Notes under the pieces: generated by a model
The model's input: only the letters and a program-made list of their open reading frames with translations
What the model was told of the DNA's origin: nothing
Databases searched by the model: none
Translations under genes and position numbers: made by a program
Assembly: GCF_014640615.1 (NCBI RefSeq)
Contig: NZ_BMHH01000001.1
Location: 427,866-491,865, forward strand
Source of the DNA: Paramesorhizobium endophyticum
Lineage (GTDB): Bacteria; Pseudomonadota; Alphaproteobacteria; Rhizobiales; Rhizobiaceae
Direction of reading: 5' to 3'
Length of the DNA stretch: 64,000 nt
Part shown: piece after piece, positions 48,132-58,010 of the stretch
Position numbering within the stretch: position 1 is the first letter of the stretch
Layout of the letters: every line of letters begins with the position of its first letter

Positions 48132-48728
48132 TCAAGAGCGGGACATCTTCTGCCCCTTCACCGCCGAAGGGTCGATCCAGCCGATATTTCCATCGGCCCG
48201 GCGGTACACGATATTGACCTGGTCGTTGCCGGCATTGCGGAACACCAGGACCGGATTGTCCTTGAGGTCGAGTTCCACGACGGCGGAGGCGACGCTCATG
48301 GTGCGCAGCGAAACGGAGGTTTCGGCGACAATCGTAGGCGCATACTCCTGCGGAACTTCGTCCTCATCATCCTCCGGCACGGGCGACATCACCCGGTAGG
48401 CCACGTCGTCATAAGCGGAATTGCTGTTGGCGACCTGATGCGATTTCAGCCGACGCTTGTAACGGCGCAGGCGTGTCTCGATCCGGTCGGCGGCGGCATC
48501 GAAGGCCAGTTGCGGATCCTGCGCCTCGCCCGTCGTCTGCAGGGCAGCGCCCGTATCGAGATAGAGCATGCAATCCGCCGAAAAGCGGGAGCCGGATTTC
48601 ACGACCGTCACGTGGCCGGAATACCCCCCGTCGAAATATTTGCCGACTGCCTCTCCGATCCGTTCCTCGATCCGGATGCGGAATGCATCGCCGATGTCCA
48701 TATGCTTGCCAGATACACGCAGACTCAT
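48132..48728 (-). CDS. hpf: Long-form ribosome hibernation-promoting factor
   Basis: A 198-residue two-domain HPF (RaiA family) that forms inactive 100S ribosomes. The N-domain (about 1-105) starts SLRVSGKHMDIGDAFRIRI and has the RNA-binding AAADRIETRLRRYKRRLKSH. The C-domain begins at APTIVAETSVSL and has the dimerising VVELDLKDNPVLVFRNA segment. The ATG at 48728 matches the family start. It follows rpoN and precedes ptsN, a common order in the group. Confidence 0.94.
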   Translation of the reverse strand: MSLRVSGKHMDIGDAFRIRIEERIGEAVGKYFDGGYSGHVTVVKSGSRFSADCMLYLDTGAALQTTGEAQDPQLAFDAAADRIETRLRRYKRRLKSHQVANSNSAYDDVAYRVMSPVPEDDEDEVPQEYAPTIVAETSVSLRTMSVASAVVELDLKDNPVLVFRNAGNDQVNIVYRRADGNIGWIDPSAVKGQKMSRS

Positions 48729-48852
48729 GTGGTTATGCCTCGTTTGCGTTTCACCTCGGGTCACATCTAACCACAAGGCGCGGTGTGAGCAAAGCGATCC
48801 GGTATCTTCATGCCCGGATCATGCGATCAACTTTCCCGTTCCGACATTATCT

Positions 48853-48894
48853 GCATGATCTTGTCCAAAAGCCTGCGGCTTTGTGAAATCATGC
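48853..48894. repeat. Palindromic repeat (family A) upstream of hpf
   Basis: GCATGATCTTGTCC, AAAAGCCTGCGGCTTT, GTGAAATCATGC, a diverged copy. It lies in the 360-base rpoN-hpf spacer (48729-49088), which otherwise holds only the hairpin at 48949-48979 and no gene that I can see. Confidence 0.78.
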
Positions 48895-48948
48895 ATCAAA
48901 CCACCACTGCGTGCAATCCTCCCTTTCCGGCAACCTGCCCAAGCGAGG

Positions 48949-48979
48949 GCCCGCTCGCGTATTGTCCACGCGAGCGGGC
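48949..48979. terminator. Strong hairpin after rpoN (candidate terminator)
   Basis: GCCCGCTCGCGT (48949-48960) and ACGCGAGCGGGC (48968-48979) form a perfect 12-bp stem with a 7-base loop. It lies 110 bases beyond the rpoN stop. Neither strand has a clean T-run, so it may be a processing or stability element instead of a terminator. Confidence 0.5.
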
Positions 48980-49088
48980 TTCTATGTGTTGACGTTGGGA
49001 AAGTCAATTCAAACTTAAGGAAACCTTAACGGCCTCCTTCCCTGGTTGCAGCTGAAAAGTCCAACAACTCTCCGGCACTCCAGCCCTC

Positions 49089-50609
49089 TTATCCGGCAGC
49101 GGCGAGCGCCTTCTTTTCCCGGCGCCGCTGGATCGATGAGGGGATGCTCATCGCTTCCCTGTATTTGGCGACGGTGCGCCGGGCGATATCCACGCCTTCG
49201 CGATTGAGGATATCCACAATGGCGTCGTCGGACAATATCGAATCGGGGGTCTCGCGCTCTATCAACCGGCGGATCTGGTGGCGCACCGCCTCGGACGAAT
49301 GCGCGGCGCAGCCCTCTTCCGCCGAGGCGATGGCGGCGGTGAAGAAATAGCGCAATTCGAAAACGCCGCGCGGCGTCAGCATGTATTTATTGGCGGTGAC
49401 GCGGCTGACCGTCGATTCATGCATCTGGATGGCGTCCGCGACCATGCGCAGATTGAGCGGCCGCAAATGCGAAATGCCATGGGCGAGAAAACCATCCTGC
49501 CGCCGCACGATCTCGCGGGCGACTTTGAGGATGGTGCGCGCCCGCTGGTCGAGGCTGCGCGCCAGCCAATTGGCGGTCTGCATGCACTCGACAAGAAAAT
49601 CCTTGTCCTGCGGTCCGGCGCCACGCGCAACGACCGTATAGTAATCATGATTGACCAGCACGCGCGGCAGGGCGGCGGGGTTGAGCTCGATCTCCCAGCC
49701 GCCGTCAGGCGCGGGCAGGACGTGGATATCAGGCACGATGGCTTCCGCCGCGTTCGTCGAAAACAGCGCGCCCGGTTTCGGGTCGAGAAGACGGATTTCC
49801 GCCAGCATGTCGAGGAGGTCGTGTTCATCGACGCCGCACAGCTTTTTCAGCGACTGGAAATCCCGCTTCGCCAGCAATTCCAGATTGGCGACCAGCGCCT
49901 GCATGGCCGGGTCGAAGCGGTTCTTTTCCTTGAGCTGAAGCCCCAGGCATTCGGCAAGATCACGGGCGAACAAACCAGGTGGATCGAAGCCTTGCAGGAC
50001 AGCGAGCACACGCTCGACGCGCGGCAACGCCACCCCCAGGCGCGCCGCCACGTCAGCGATATCCGCGCGCAGATAACCCAGTTCATCGAGATGATCTGTG
50101 AGGTCGGCAGCGATAAGCCGTTCGGCGGGATCGCGCAAGGCGAACAATATCTGCTCTTCCACATGCTCGCGCAGGGAAATGCGATGCGCAGTCACCTGCT
50201 CGATATCGAAACCTTCACCTGTGGCGACATAGCCGTCGCCGCTGGACGATTTCCATTGCGCAGCGAGGTCGGGCGCGATCTCGTCATGGCGCCCGGGGTC
50301 GTCGGGGAAGACGTTTTCCATGGAGGCGTCATATGCCTCCGCGATGGCGCCAGCATCCAACACGCTGTTGTCCCTGAGCCAGTCACCCTCTTCCGCCTGC
50401 TCCTCGCGCCTGTTCTCGTCGGCATCGTCAGGGGCCGGACCATCGGCCTCATCGAGTCGCTCAAGCAGCGGGTTCTTCTCGATTTCCACATCGATGAAAT
50501 GCTCAAGCTCGATATGGGTCATCTGCAACAGCCGGATGGATTGCATCAGCTGCGGCGTCATGACCAGCGATTGCGATTGCCGCAAGTCGAGCTTTGGCGA
50601 AAGTGCCAT
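49089..50609 (-). CDS. rpoN: RNA polymerase sigma-54 factor
   Basis: The sigma factor for nitrogen and related promoters. The 506 residues start MALSPKLDLRQSQSLVMTPQ, region I. Region III has the core-binding and helix-turn-helix segments. The C-terminal RpoN box is ARRTVAKYREAMSIPSSIQR. The ATG at 50609 is preferred by family similarity though GGGGGAG is 14 bases upstream; the frame is open further. In this window gyrB, not lptB, lies upstream, which differs from the usual lptB-rpoN order in alphaproteobacteria. Confidence 0.96.
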   Translation of the reverse strand: MALSPKLDLRQSQSLVMTPQLMQSIRLLQMTHIELEHFIDVEIEKNPLLERLDEADGPAPDDADENRREEQAEEGDWLRDNSVLDAGAIAEAYDASMENVFPDDPGRHDEIAPDLAAQWKSSSGDGYVATGEGFDIEQVTAHRISLREHVEEQILFALRDPAERLIAADLTDHLDELGYLRADIADVAARLGVALPRVERVLAVLQGFDPPGLFARDLAECLGLQLKEKNRFDPAMQALVANLELLAKRDFQSLKKLCGVDEHDLLDMLAEIRLLDPKPGALFSTNAAEAIVPDIHVLPAPDGGWEIELNPAALPRVLVNHDYYTVVARGAGPQDKDFLVECMQTANWLARSLDQRARTILKVAREIVRRQDGFLAHGISHLRPLNLRMVADAIQMHESTVSRVTANKYMLTPRGVFELRYFFTAAIASAEEGCAAHSSEAVRHQIRRLIERETPDSILSDDAIVDILNREGVDIARRTVAKYREAMSIPSSIQRRREKKALAAAG

Positions 50610-50696
50610 GGCGTTTACGTTTTTCTCCCCCTTGGATAGATGTCTCCCCGCCTTTACAAAACTGGTACAAACCTTGCTTGTCAATCGTGAATGCAC

Positions 50697-50734
50697 GAAG
50701 GCCCGAGGATGCGGCGCATCCCGGGCCTTCTTTT
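50697..50734 (+). terminator. Strong hairpin between gyrB and rpoN
   Basis: GAAGGCCCG and CGGGCCTTC frame a second GGATGC/GCATCC stem, followed on the plus strand by TTTTG. It is a good intrinsic terminator in plus orientation, though both neighbours are on the minus strand; on that strand the T-run is missing. It may still reduce read-through from gyrB into rpoN. Confidence 0.6.
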
Positions 50735-50756
50735 GAGAATTTCGGCGAAAAACCGA

Positions 50757-53261
<2,505 letters not shown>

Positions 53262-53414
53262 TCACGCGCTGAGAAGACTTCAATATAGGCGCTAAAGCCA
53301 GTTTTTCCAAATCTTTGCGGCGATTTTGCGGGGAAATCGCCTCTCCCATGGCCGCTCGCCCATTACATTCCTATATTGGACCAAGGCGGCGGGTTTAACT
53401 CGGGAGGTTTGTTG

Positions 53415-54839
53415 ATGAGCGACATGACAATGGGCGGCGTATGCACCAAGGGCGGAAGGGATAATCCCTTCATTCCGCCCGCGCCCAGGCCGCGCGACAA
53501 GCCGGTCGGGCGTCTCGAGCTTATCCGCATCATATACCGCAACCCGCTCGAACTCTGGGGCAAGCCTTCCTACAATGAGCCATGGGTGGAGGTGGATTGG
53601 CTCGGCACCCACACCCTTATCGCCAACGATCCCGGGCTTATCCGCCATGTGCTGGTGGATAATGCAAAGAACTACCGCATGGCGCGGGTGCGCCAACGCA
53701 TCCTGCGGCCGATCCTGCGCGACGGGCTATTGACGGCAGAGGGCGAGGTCTGGCGACGCTCGCGCAAGGCGATGGCGCCGGTATTCACACCGCGCCATAT
53801 CCACGGCTTCGCCGAGGCGATGCGGGAGCGCTCCGAAGCCTTCGCGGAACGCTACGCCACGCCGGGCCTCGTCACCGATGTCGCGCGCGACATGACACTG
53901 CTCACTTATGACATTCTGGCGGCAACGCTGTTTTCCGGTGAGATCGCCGGAGAATCTGGCCAGTTCGCCAAGGAAATCGACAATCTGTTCGAAACCATGG
54001 GTAGAGTCGATCCACTCGACTTGTTGGGCGCGCCTAACTGGCTGCCACGCTTCACCCAGATCAGGGGGCGAAGGTCACTCGCCTTCTTCCGCAAGATCGT
54101 TACCGACACGGTGGCCATGCGCAAGGCGCGCATGGCGAAAAATGAAGACGTGGCCAATGATTTTCTGACGCTGCTTCTCAAAACCGAGGGGCCAGAAGGC
54201 CTCTCCCGCACCGAAATCGAGGACAACATCATCACCTTCATCGGCGCGGGACACGAAACAACGGCCCGGGCGCTGGGCTGGACACTCTATCTCCTGGCCG
54301 AAGCGCCGCAGGAGCGCGAGATCGTCGAGAATGAAATCGACGCCTTCTTCGCCAATGGCGGGCGCGATCTCCCGCCGCAGGAATGGCTGACGAGGCTGCC
54401 TCTCACTCGCGCCGCCTTCGAGGAGGCGATGCGGCTCTATCCGCCGGCGCCCTCGATCAACCGGGAAGCGGTGGAGGACGACCAATATCAGGACCTGAAA
54501 ATCAGGAAGGACACGGCGGTGCTCGCCATGCCATGGACGATCCACCGTCACCGCCTCTATTGGGAAAACCCGGAAGCCTTCATCCCGGCTCGCTTCCACC
54601 CCGAACATCGCGATAAAATCGACCGTTTCCAGTACCTGCCCTTCGGCGCAGGCCCGCGCGTCTGCATCGGCGCGAGCTTCGCCCTGCAGGAGGGCGTCAT
54701 TGCGCTGGCGGTGCTGTTGTCCCGCTACCGCTTCGACACGGTAGGCGATACCAAGCCTTGGCCAGTGCAGAAGCTGACAACGCAACCACAAGGCGGCATA
54801 CCGATGAAAGTGTCACCGAGGCGCGAAAATAGCACTTGA
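53415..54839 (+). CDS. Cytochrome P450
   Basis: A 474-residue heme monooxygenase. The I-helix AGHETT (278-283), the ExxR pair E337/R340 (EEAMR), the RFHPE motif and the heme-cysteine loop FGAGPRVCIG with C417 are present, so the enzyme should be active. There is no N-terminal membrane anchor. The ATG at 53415 has GGGAGG eight bases upstream; the longer frame starts inside the gyrB promoter. No redox partner is adjacent; the ferredoxin and reductase at 29-30 kb are candidates. The substrate is unknown. Confidence 0.95.
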   Translation: MSDMTMGGVCTKGGRDNPFIPPAPRPRDKPVGRLELIRIIYRNPLELWGKPSYNEPWVEVDWLGTHTLIANDPGLIRHVLVDNAKNYRMARVRQRILRPILRDGLLTAEGEVWRRSRKAMAPVFTPRHIHGFAEAMRERSEAFAERYATPGLVTDVARDMTLLTYDILAATLFSGEIAGESGQFAKEIDNLFETMGRVDPLDLLGAPNWLPRFTQIRGRRSLAFFRKIVTDTVAMRKARMAKNEDVANDFLTLLLKTEGPEGLSRTEIEDNIITFIGAGHETTARALGWTLYLLAEAPQEREIVENEIDAFFANGGRDLPPQEWLTRLPLTRAAFEEAMRLYPPAPSINREAVEDDQYQDLKIRKDTAVLAMPWTIHRHRLYWENPEAFIPARFHPEHRDKIDRFQYLPFGAGPRVCIGASFALQEGVIALAVLLSRYRFDTVGDTKPWPVQKLTTQPQGGIPMKVSPRRENST

Positions 54840-54842
54840 TTT

Positions 54843-54875
54843 CTCCTGAAATTGCTCCATATATTCTTTCATGAG
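54843..54875. promoter_or_regulatory. Inverted repeat upstream of the Xre-RES module (candidate operator)
   Basis: CTCCTGAAA (54843-54851) and TTTCATGAG (54867-54875) are inverted with eight of nine pairs and a 15-base spacer. They lie in the short gap between the P450 stop and the antitoxin start at 54892, where the Xre-type antitoxin would be expected to bind. Confidence 0.5.
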
Positions 54876-54891
54876 GAATGGAGAGAAGACA

Positions 54892-55302
54892 ATGCTGGGT
54901 TTCTCTGAAGGACAAGCGCCGTTTGGCCGGGCACGGCCGGAGCCAAGCCTTTCGGATCGGGTGGCTGTCGTTGCCAAAGCGCTCATTCGCGCTGCGGACC
55001 TGCTCGGGGTCAGCGGCAAAGAACTGGCTGTCATTGTCGGGCTTTCGGAGGCTTCGCTTTCGCGGCTGAAGCGCGGCGGCGGGGATACTGCCTTGAGCGG
55101 CAAACCCTATGAGCTGGCGTTGCTTTTCATTCGTCTCTATCGCTCGCTCGATGCGATCATGGGCGGCGACGATGCGGCCGCGCGGCAATGGCTGCGCGCG
55201 GACAATACGGCGCTTGGCGGCAAGCCACTGGAACGGATCAAGACCATAGATGGCCTCGCCCATGTCCTCGCCTATCTGGACGCCCGCCGCGCTCCGCTCT
55301 GA
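54892..55302 (+). CDS. Xre/MbcA/ParS-type antitoxin
   Basis: A 136-residue antitoxin for a RES toxin. A helix-turn-helix is in LIRAADLLGVSGKELAVIVG and SEASLSRLKRGG. The C-terminal toxin-binding domain has IRLYRSLDAIMGGDDAAARQ and LGGKPLERIKTIDGLAHVLA, as in MbcA. The ATG at 54892 has GGAGA upstream; an earlier ATG at 54871 has no site. It overlaps the toxin gene. Confidence 0.92.
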   Translation: MLGFSEGQAPFGRARPEPSLSDRVAVVAKALIRAADLLGVSGKELAVIVGLSEASLSRLKRGGGDTALSGKPYELALLFIRLYRSLDAIMGGDDAAARQWLRADNTALGGKPLERIKTIDGLAHVLAYLDARRAPL

Positions 55303-56008
55303 GGCACGGCCTCACGAAGGAAGCTGCTGGCGGCTGGTCGAGGCGCAGCACCGCGTCTCCACCATGAAGCTTGTCGATACGCTGGATGAGCAGGGGCTTT
55401 TGGAAGACGCGCTCGAGGTAACCAAGCCGCCCCTGCCGCCGGAATGCCGGGGCCTCGATTATCTGTTGGCCACGCCTTTCCGCTATGGCCGCTATCCCGA
55501 TGACTCCCGCTTTCGCCGCGCCGGCTATACGCCGGGCGTGTTCTATGGCAGCGAGGCGATGGAAACCGCCGTCGCCGAGACCGCCTTCTATCGGCTGCTG
55601 TTCTTCGCCGAGAGCCCGCAAACGTCCTGGCCGGGCAATGCGCTGGAATTCACCGCGTTTCAGGTGAAGTTTTCAGGCGATGCGATCGATCTGACCGCCG
55701 AGCCTTTGGTGAAGGACGAGGCGCATTGGACGCATCTGACCAACTATTCCGCCTGCCTCGCGCTCTGTGACGCCGCGCGGACGGCGGAAATCGCGATTAT
55801 ACGCTATCGCTCGGTGCGCGATCCGAAGGGCGGCGCGAACTTCGCCATTCTCACCGCCCAAGCCTTCTCAAGCCCGCGCCCGTCGCGCTTTGCCACTTGG
55901 CGCATGGTGTTTTCCGATTATGGCGTGAACGCGCTCTGCGACATGCCGGAACTGCGCCTGGGCTTCCCCAAGGCGCTGTTCGCCGGCGACCCGCGCATGG
56001 TGCGGTGA
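55262..56008 (+). CDS. RES-family NAD+-degrading toxin
   Basis: A 248-residue RES-domain toxin of the MbcT/Xre-RES type, which degrades NAD+ by phosphorolysis or hydrolysis. The conserved arginine is in CWRLVEAQHR, the glutamate and tyrosine regions are RRAGYTPGVFYGSEAMETAVAE..., shortened here to GVFYGSEAM and ETAFYRLLFF, and the late serine region is FAILTAQAF. It overlaps the antitoxin by 41 bases; an ATG four codons earlier is also possible. It is the third toxin-antitoxin pair in the window. Confidence 0.92.
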   Translation: MSSPIWTPAALRSEARPHEGSCWRLVEAQHRVSTMKLVDTLDEQGLLEDALEVTKPPLPPECRGLDYLLATPFRYGRYPDDSRFRRAGYTPGVFYGSEAMETAVAETAFYRLLFFAESPQTSWPGNALEFTAFQVKFSGDAIDLTAEPLVKDEAHWTHLTNYSACLALCDAARTAEIAIIRYRSVRDPKGGANFAILTAQAFSSPRPSRFATWRMVFSDYGVNALCDMPELRLGFPKALFAGDPRMVR

Positions 56009-56012
56009 GGGT

Positions 56013-56468
56013 CTAAGCTGCAAGCCGCATGTCGATATGCGGGATGCCATCTTCGAGATATTCCTCCGAGACCGGAACGAAGCCGAAAGAGCCGTAGAAG
56101 CCGTGAAGATGGCTCTGGGCGCTGATTTCGATATCGCGGTCATGAAAGCGCTCCCGGCAATAGACGACCGCCTCGCGCATGATCGTTTCGCCGAGTCTCC
56201 TGCCGCGGTGGCTGGGTGCCACGATGACGCGGCCGATCCGGGCGGAGCCTTCCCCTGAGGGCGGAAGAATGCGTAAGTAGGCCGCGAGCGCGCCGTCGTC
56301 CAGCACCCGCAGATGCAGGGCGTCAAGGTCCTTGCCGTCCAGTTCCGGATAAGGGCATTTCTGCTCGACGACGAAAACATCCACGCGCAGTTTCAGCACG
56401 GCATAGAGGTCGCGCGGAGCAAGCTCATCGAGCTTGCTCCAGACGAATTGCAATTCTCCGTCGCCCAT
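56013..56468 (-). CDS. elaA: ElaA-family GNAT acetyltransferase
   Basis: A 151-residue GNAT enzyme of the ElaA type. The N-terminal ELAPRDLYAVLKLRVDVFVVEQ motif, RIGRVIVAPSHRGRRLGETI with the acetyl-CoA loop, and HLHGFYGSFGFVPVSEEYLEDGIPH are diagnostic. Its start overlaps the adhC stop as TGATG (ATG at 56468); a TTG before it is unlikely. It is thus the third gene of frmR-adhC-elaA. The substrate is unknown, and convergence with the RES toxin is close (four bases). Confidence 0.9.
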   Translation of the reverse strand: MGDGELQFVWSKLDELAPRDLYAVLKLRVDVFVVEQKCPYPELDGKDLDALHLRVLDDGALAAYLRILPPSGEGSARIGRVIVAPSHRGRRLGETIMREAVVYCRERFHDRDIEISAQSHLHGFYGSFGFVPVSEEYLEDGIPHIDMRLAA

Positions 56469-57580
56469 CAATAGACCACCACGGAGCGGATCGACTTGCC
56501 CTCATGCATCAGGTCGAAGGCGGTGTTGATCTCATCGAGCGGCATGGTGTGGGTGATGAGGGAGTCGATATCGATCTTGCCTTCCATGTACCAGTCGACG
56601 ATCTTCGGCACGTCGGTGCGGCCACGCGCGCCGCCGAAGGCCGAGCCTTTCCAGACGCGGCCCGTGACGAGTTGGAACGGGCGCGTGGAAATCTCCGTGC
56701 CCGAGGGAGCGACGCCGATGATGATCGACTCGCCCCAGCCGCGATGGCAGCATTCCAGCGCCTGGCGCATGGTGTGGACATTACCGATGCACTCGAAGGA
56801 GAAATCCGCCCCGCCGCCGGTCAGGTCCACAATGGCCTCGACCACCTTGTCGCGACCGACCTCGTCCGGGTTGACGAAGTGGGTCATGCCGAATTTCTTC
56901 GCCATCTCGACCTTGGCGGGGTTGAGATCGACGCCGATGATCTTGTCCGCGCCGACCATGCGCGCACCCTGAATGACATTGAGGCCGATGCCGCCAAGGC
57001 CGAAGACCACGACATTCGCGCCCGGCCAGACCTTCGCCGTATAAACCACCGCGCCGATGCCTGTCGTGACGCCGCAGCCGATATAGCAGATCTTGTCGAA
57101 GGGCGCGTCCTCGCGCACCTTGGCGACCGCGATTTCCGGCAGAACGGTGAAATTGGAGAAGGTCGAGCAGCCCATGTAATGGAACACCTCGCCGGCATCG
57201 CATGAGAAGCGCGTGGTCTTGTCCGGCATCAGGCCCTGGCCTTGCGTGGCGCGGATGGCGGTGCAGAGATTGGAGCGCTGCGACAGGCAGGTTTTGCACC
57301 CACGGCATTCCGGCGTGTAAAGCGGTATGACGTGATCGCCGGGCTTGACCGAGGTGACACCCGCGCCGACCTCCCGCACGATGCCCGCGCCCTCATGGCC
57401 GAGAATGGCCGGGAACTTGCCCTCCGAATCGAGGCCCGACAGCGTGTAGGCGTCGGTATGGCAGACACCGGTCGCCATGATCTCGACCAGCACTTCCCCC
57501 GGCTTCGGCCCGCCTATCTCGATGGTCTCGATGGTGAGCGGCTTGTTCGCTTCCCAGGCGACGGCGGCGCGAGATTTCAT
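56468..57580 (-). CDS. adhC: S-(hydroxymethyl)glutathione dehydrogenase (class III alcohol dehydrogenase)
   Basis: Oxidises the glutathione adduct of formaldehyde with NAD+. The 370 residues are the normal size. Catalytic zinc ligands are in [12 protein letters not shown] and GHEGAGIV, the structural zinc cysteines in [15 protein letters not shown], and the NAD site is [16 protein letters not shown]. It lies 33 bases after the frmR gene and should be derepressed by formaldehyde. No separate S-formylglutathione hydrolase gene is adjacent. Confidence 0.96.
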   Translation of the reverse strand: MKSRAAVAWEANKPLTIETIEIGGPKPGEVLVEIMATGVCHTDAYTLSGLDSEGKFPAILGHEGAGIVREVGAGVTSVKPGDHVIPLYTPECRGCKTCLSQRSNLCTAIRATQGQGLMPDKTTRFSCDAGEVFHYMGCSTFSNFTVLPEIAVAKVREDAPFDKICYIGCGVTTGIGAVVYTAKVWPGANVVVFGLGGIGLNVIQGARMVGADKIIGVDLNPAKVEMAKKFGMTHFVNPDEVGRDKVVEAIVDLTGGGADFSFECIGNVHTMRQALECCHRGWGESIIIGVAPSGTEISTRPFQLVTGRVWKGSAFGGARGRTDVPKIVDWYMEGKIDIDSLITHTMPLDEINTAFDLMHEGKSIRSVVVY

Positions 57581-57613
57581 GACAAAGTTTCCTTCCAGTT
57601 CGATGTATTAGCG

Positions 57614-57895
57614 CTATTTGAGATAGGTGCGCAGAATTCCCATGATTTCGTCGATTTGCGCGTCGGGGTTGGCCGGACCGGTGGGTCCCCCCGCGAGCCC
57701 GAAGGTCTCGCGGAAATGGCTCTCCAGTACCTCCGCCATCAGCCCATTGGCAGCGCCGCGCAATGCCGCGATCTGCTGCAGCAGGGCCGCGCATTCCGTG
57801 CCGGCTTCCACCGCGCGCTCCAGCGCCTCGGCCTGCCCCTTGATGCGGCGCAGGCGCGTCAGGGCGCGCTTCTTATCGTCAGGTGAATGTGGCAT
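57614..57895 (-). CDS. frmR: Formaldehyde-responsive repressor FrmR
   Basis: A 93-residue CsoR/RcnR/FrmR-family repressor. The formaldehyde-sensing residues of E. coli FrmR are all conserved: Pro2, Cys35 (GTECAALLQQ) and His60 (VLESHFRE). The helices KKRALTRLRRIKGQAEALERA are typical. This argues for FrmR and not for a copper or nickel sensor. It is followed by adhC and preceded by a matching operator. Confidence 0.95.
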   Translation of the reverse strand: MPHSPDDKKRALTRLRRIKGQAEALERAVEAGTECAALLQQIAALRGAANGLMAEVLESHFRETFGLAGGPTGPANPDAQIDEIMGILRTYLK

Positions 57896-57923
57896 TGGCC
57901 CTCCCGAATGCTGCGGACGGTAT

Positions 57924-57940
57924 ATACTATGGGGGAGTAT
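57924..57940. promoter_or_regulatory. Candidate FrmR operator
   Basis: ATACT (57924-57928) and AGTAT (57936-57940) flank a G-rich core, ATGGGGG, in the frmR promoter. This is the A/T-G-tract-A/T layout of FrmR and CsoR family operators. It is 29 bases before the frmR ATG. Confidence 0.68.
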
Positions 57941-58010
57941 GTCAACCGCTTCGGTTGCGCCTTTCCATTCCCGGCAAAACTGGTGTATCGGTGAGCCTCC
58001 GGATGCATTT

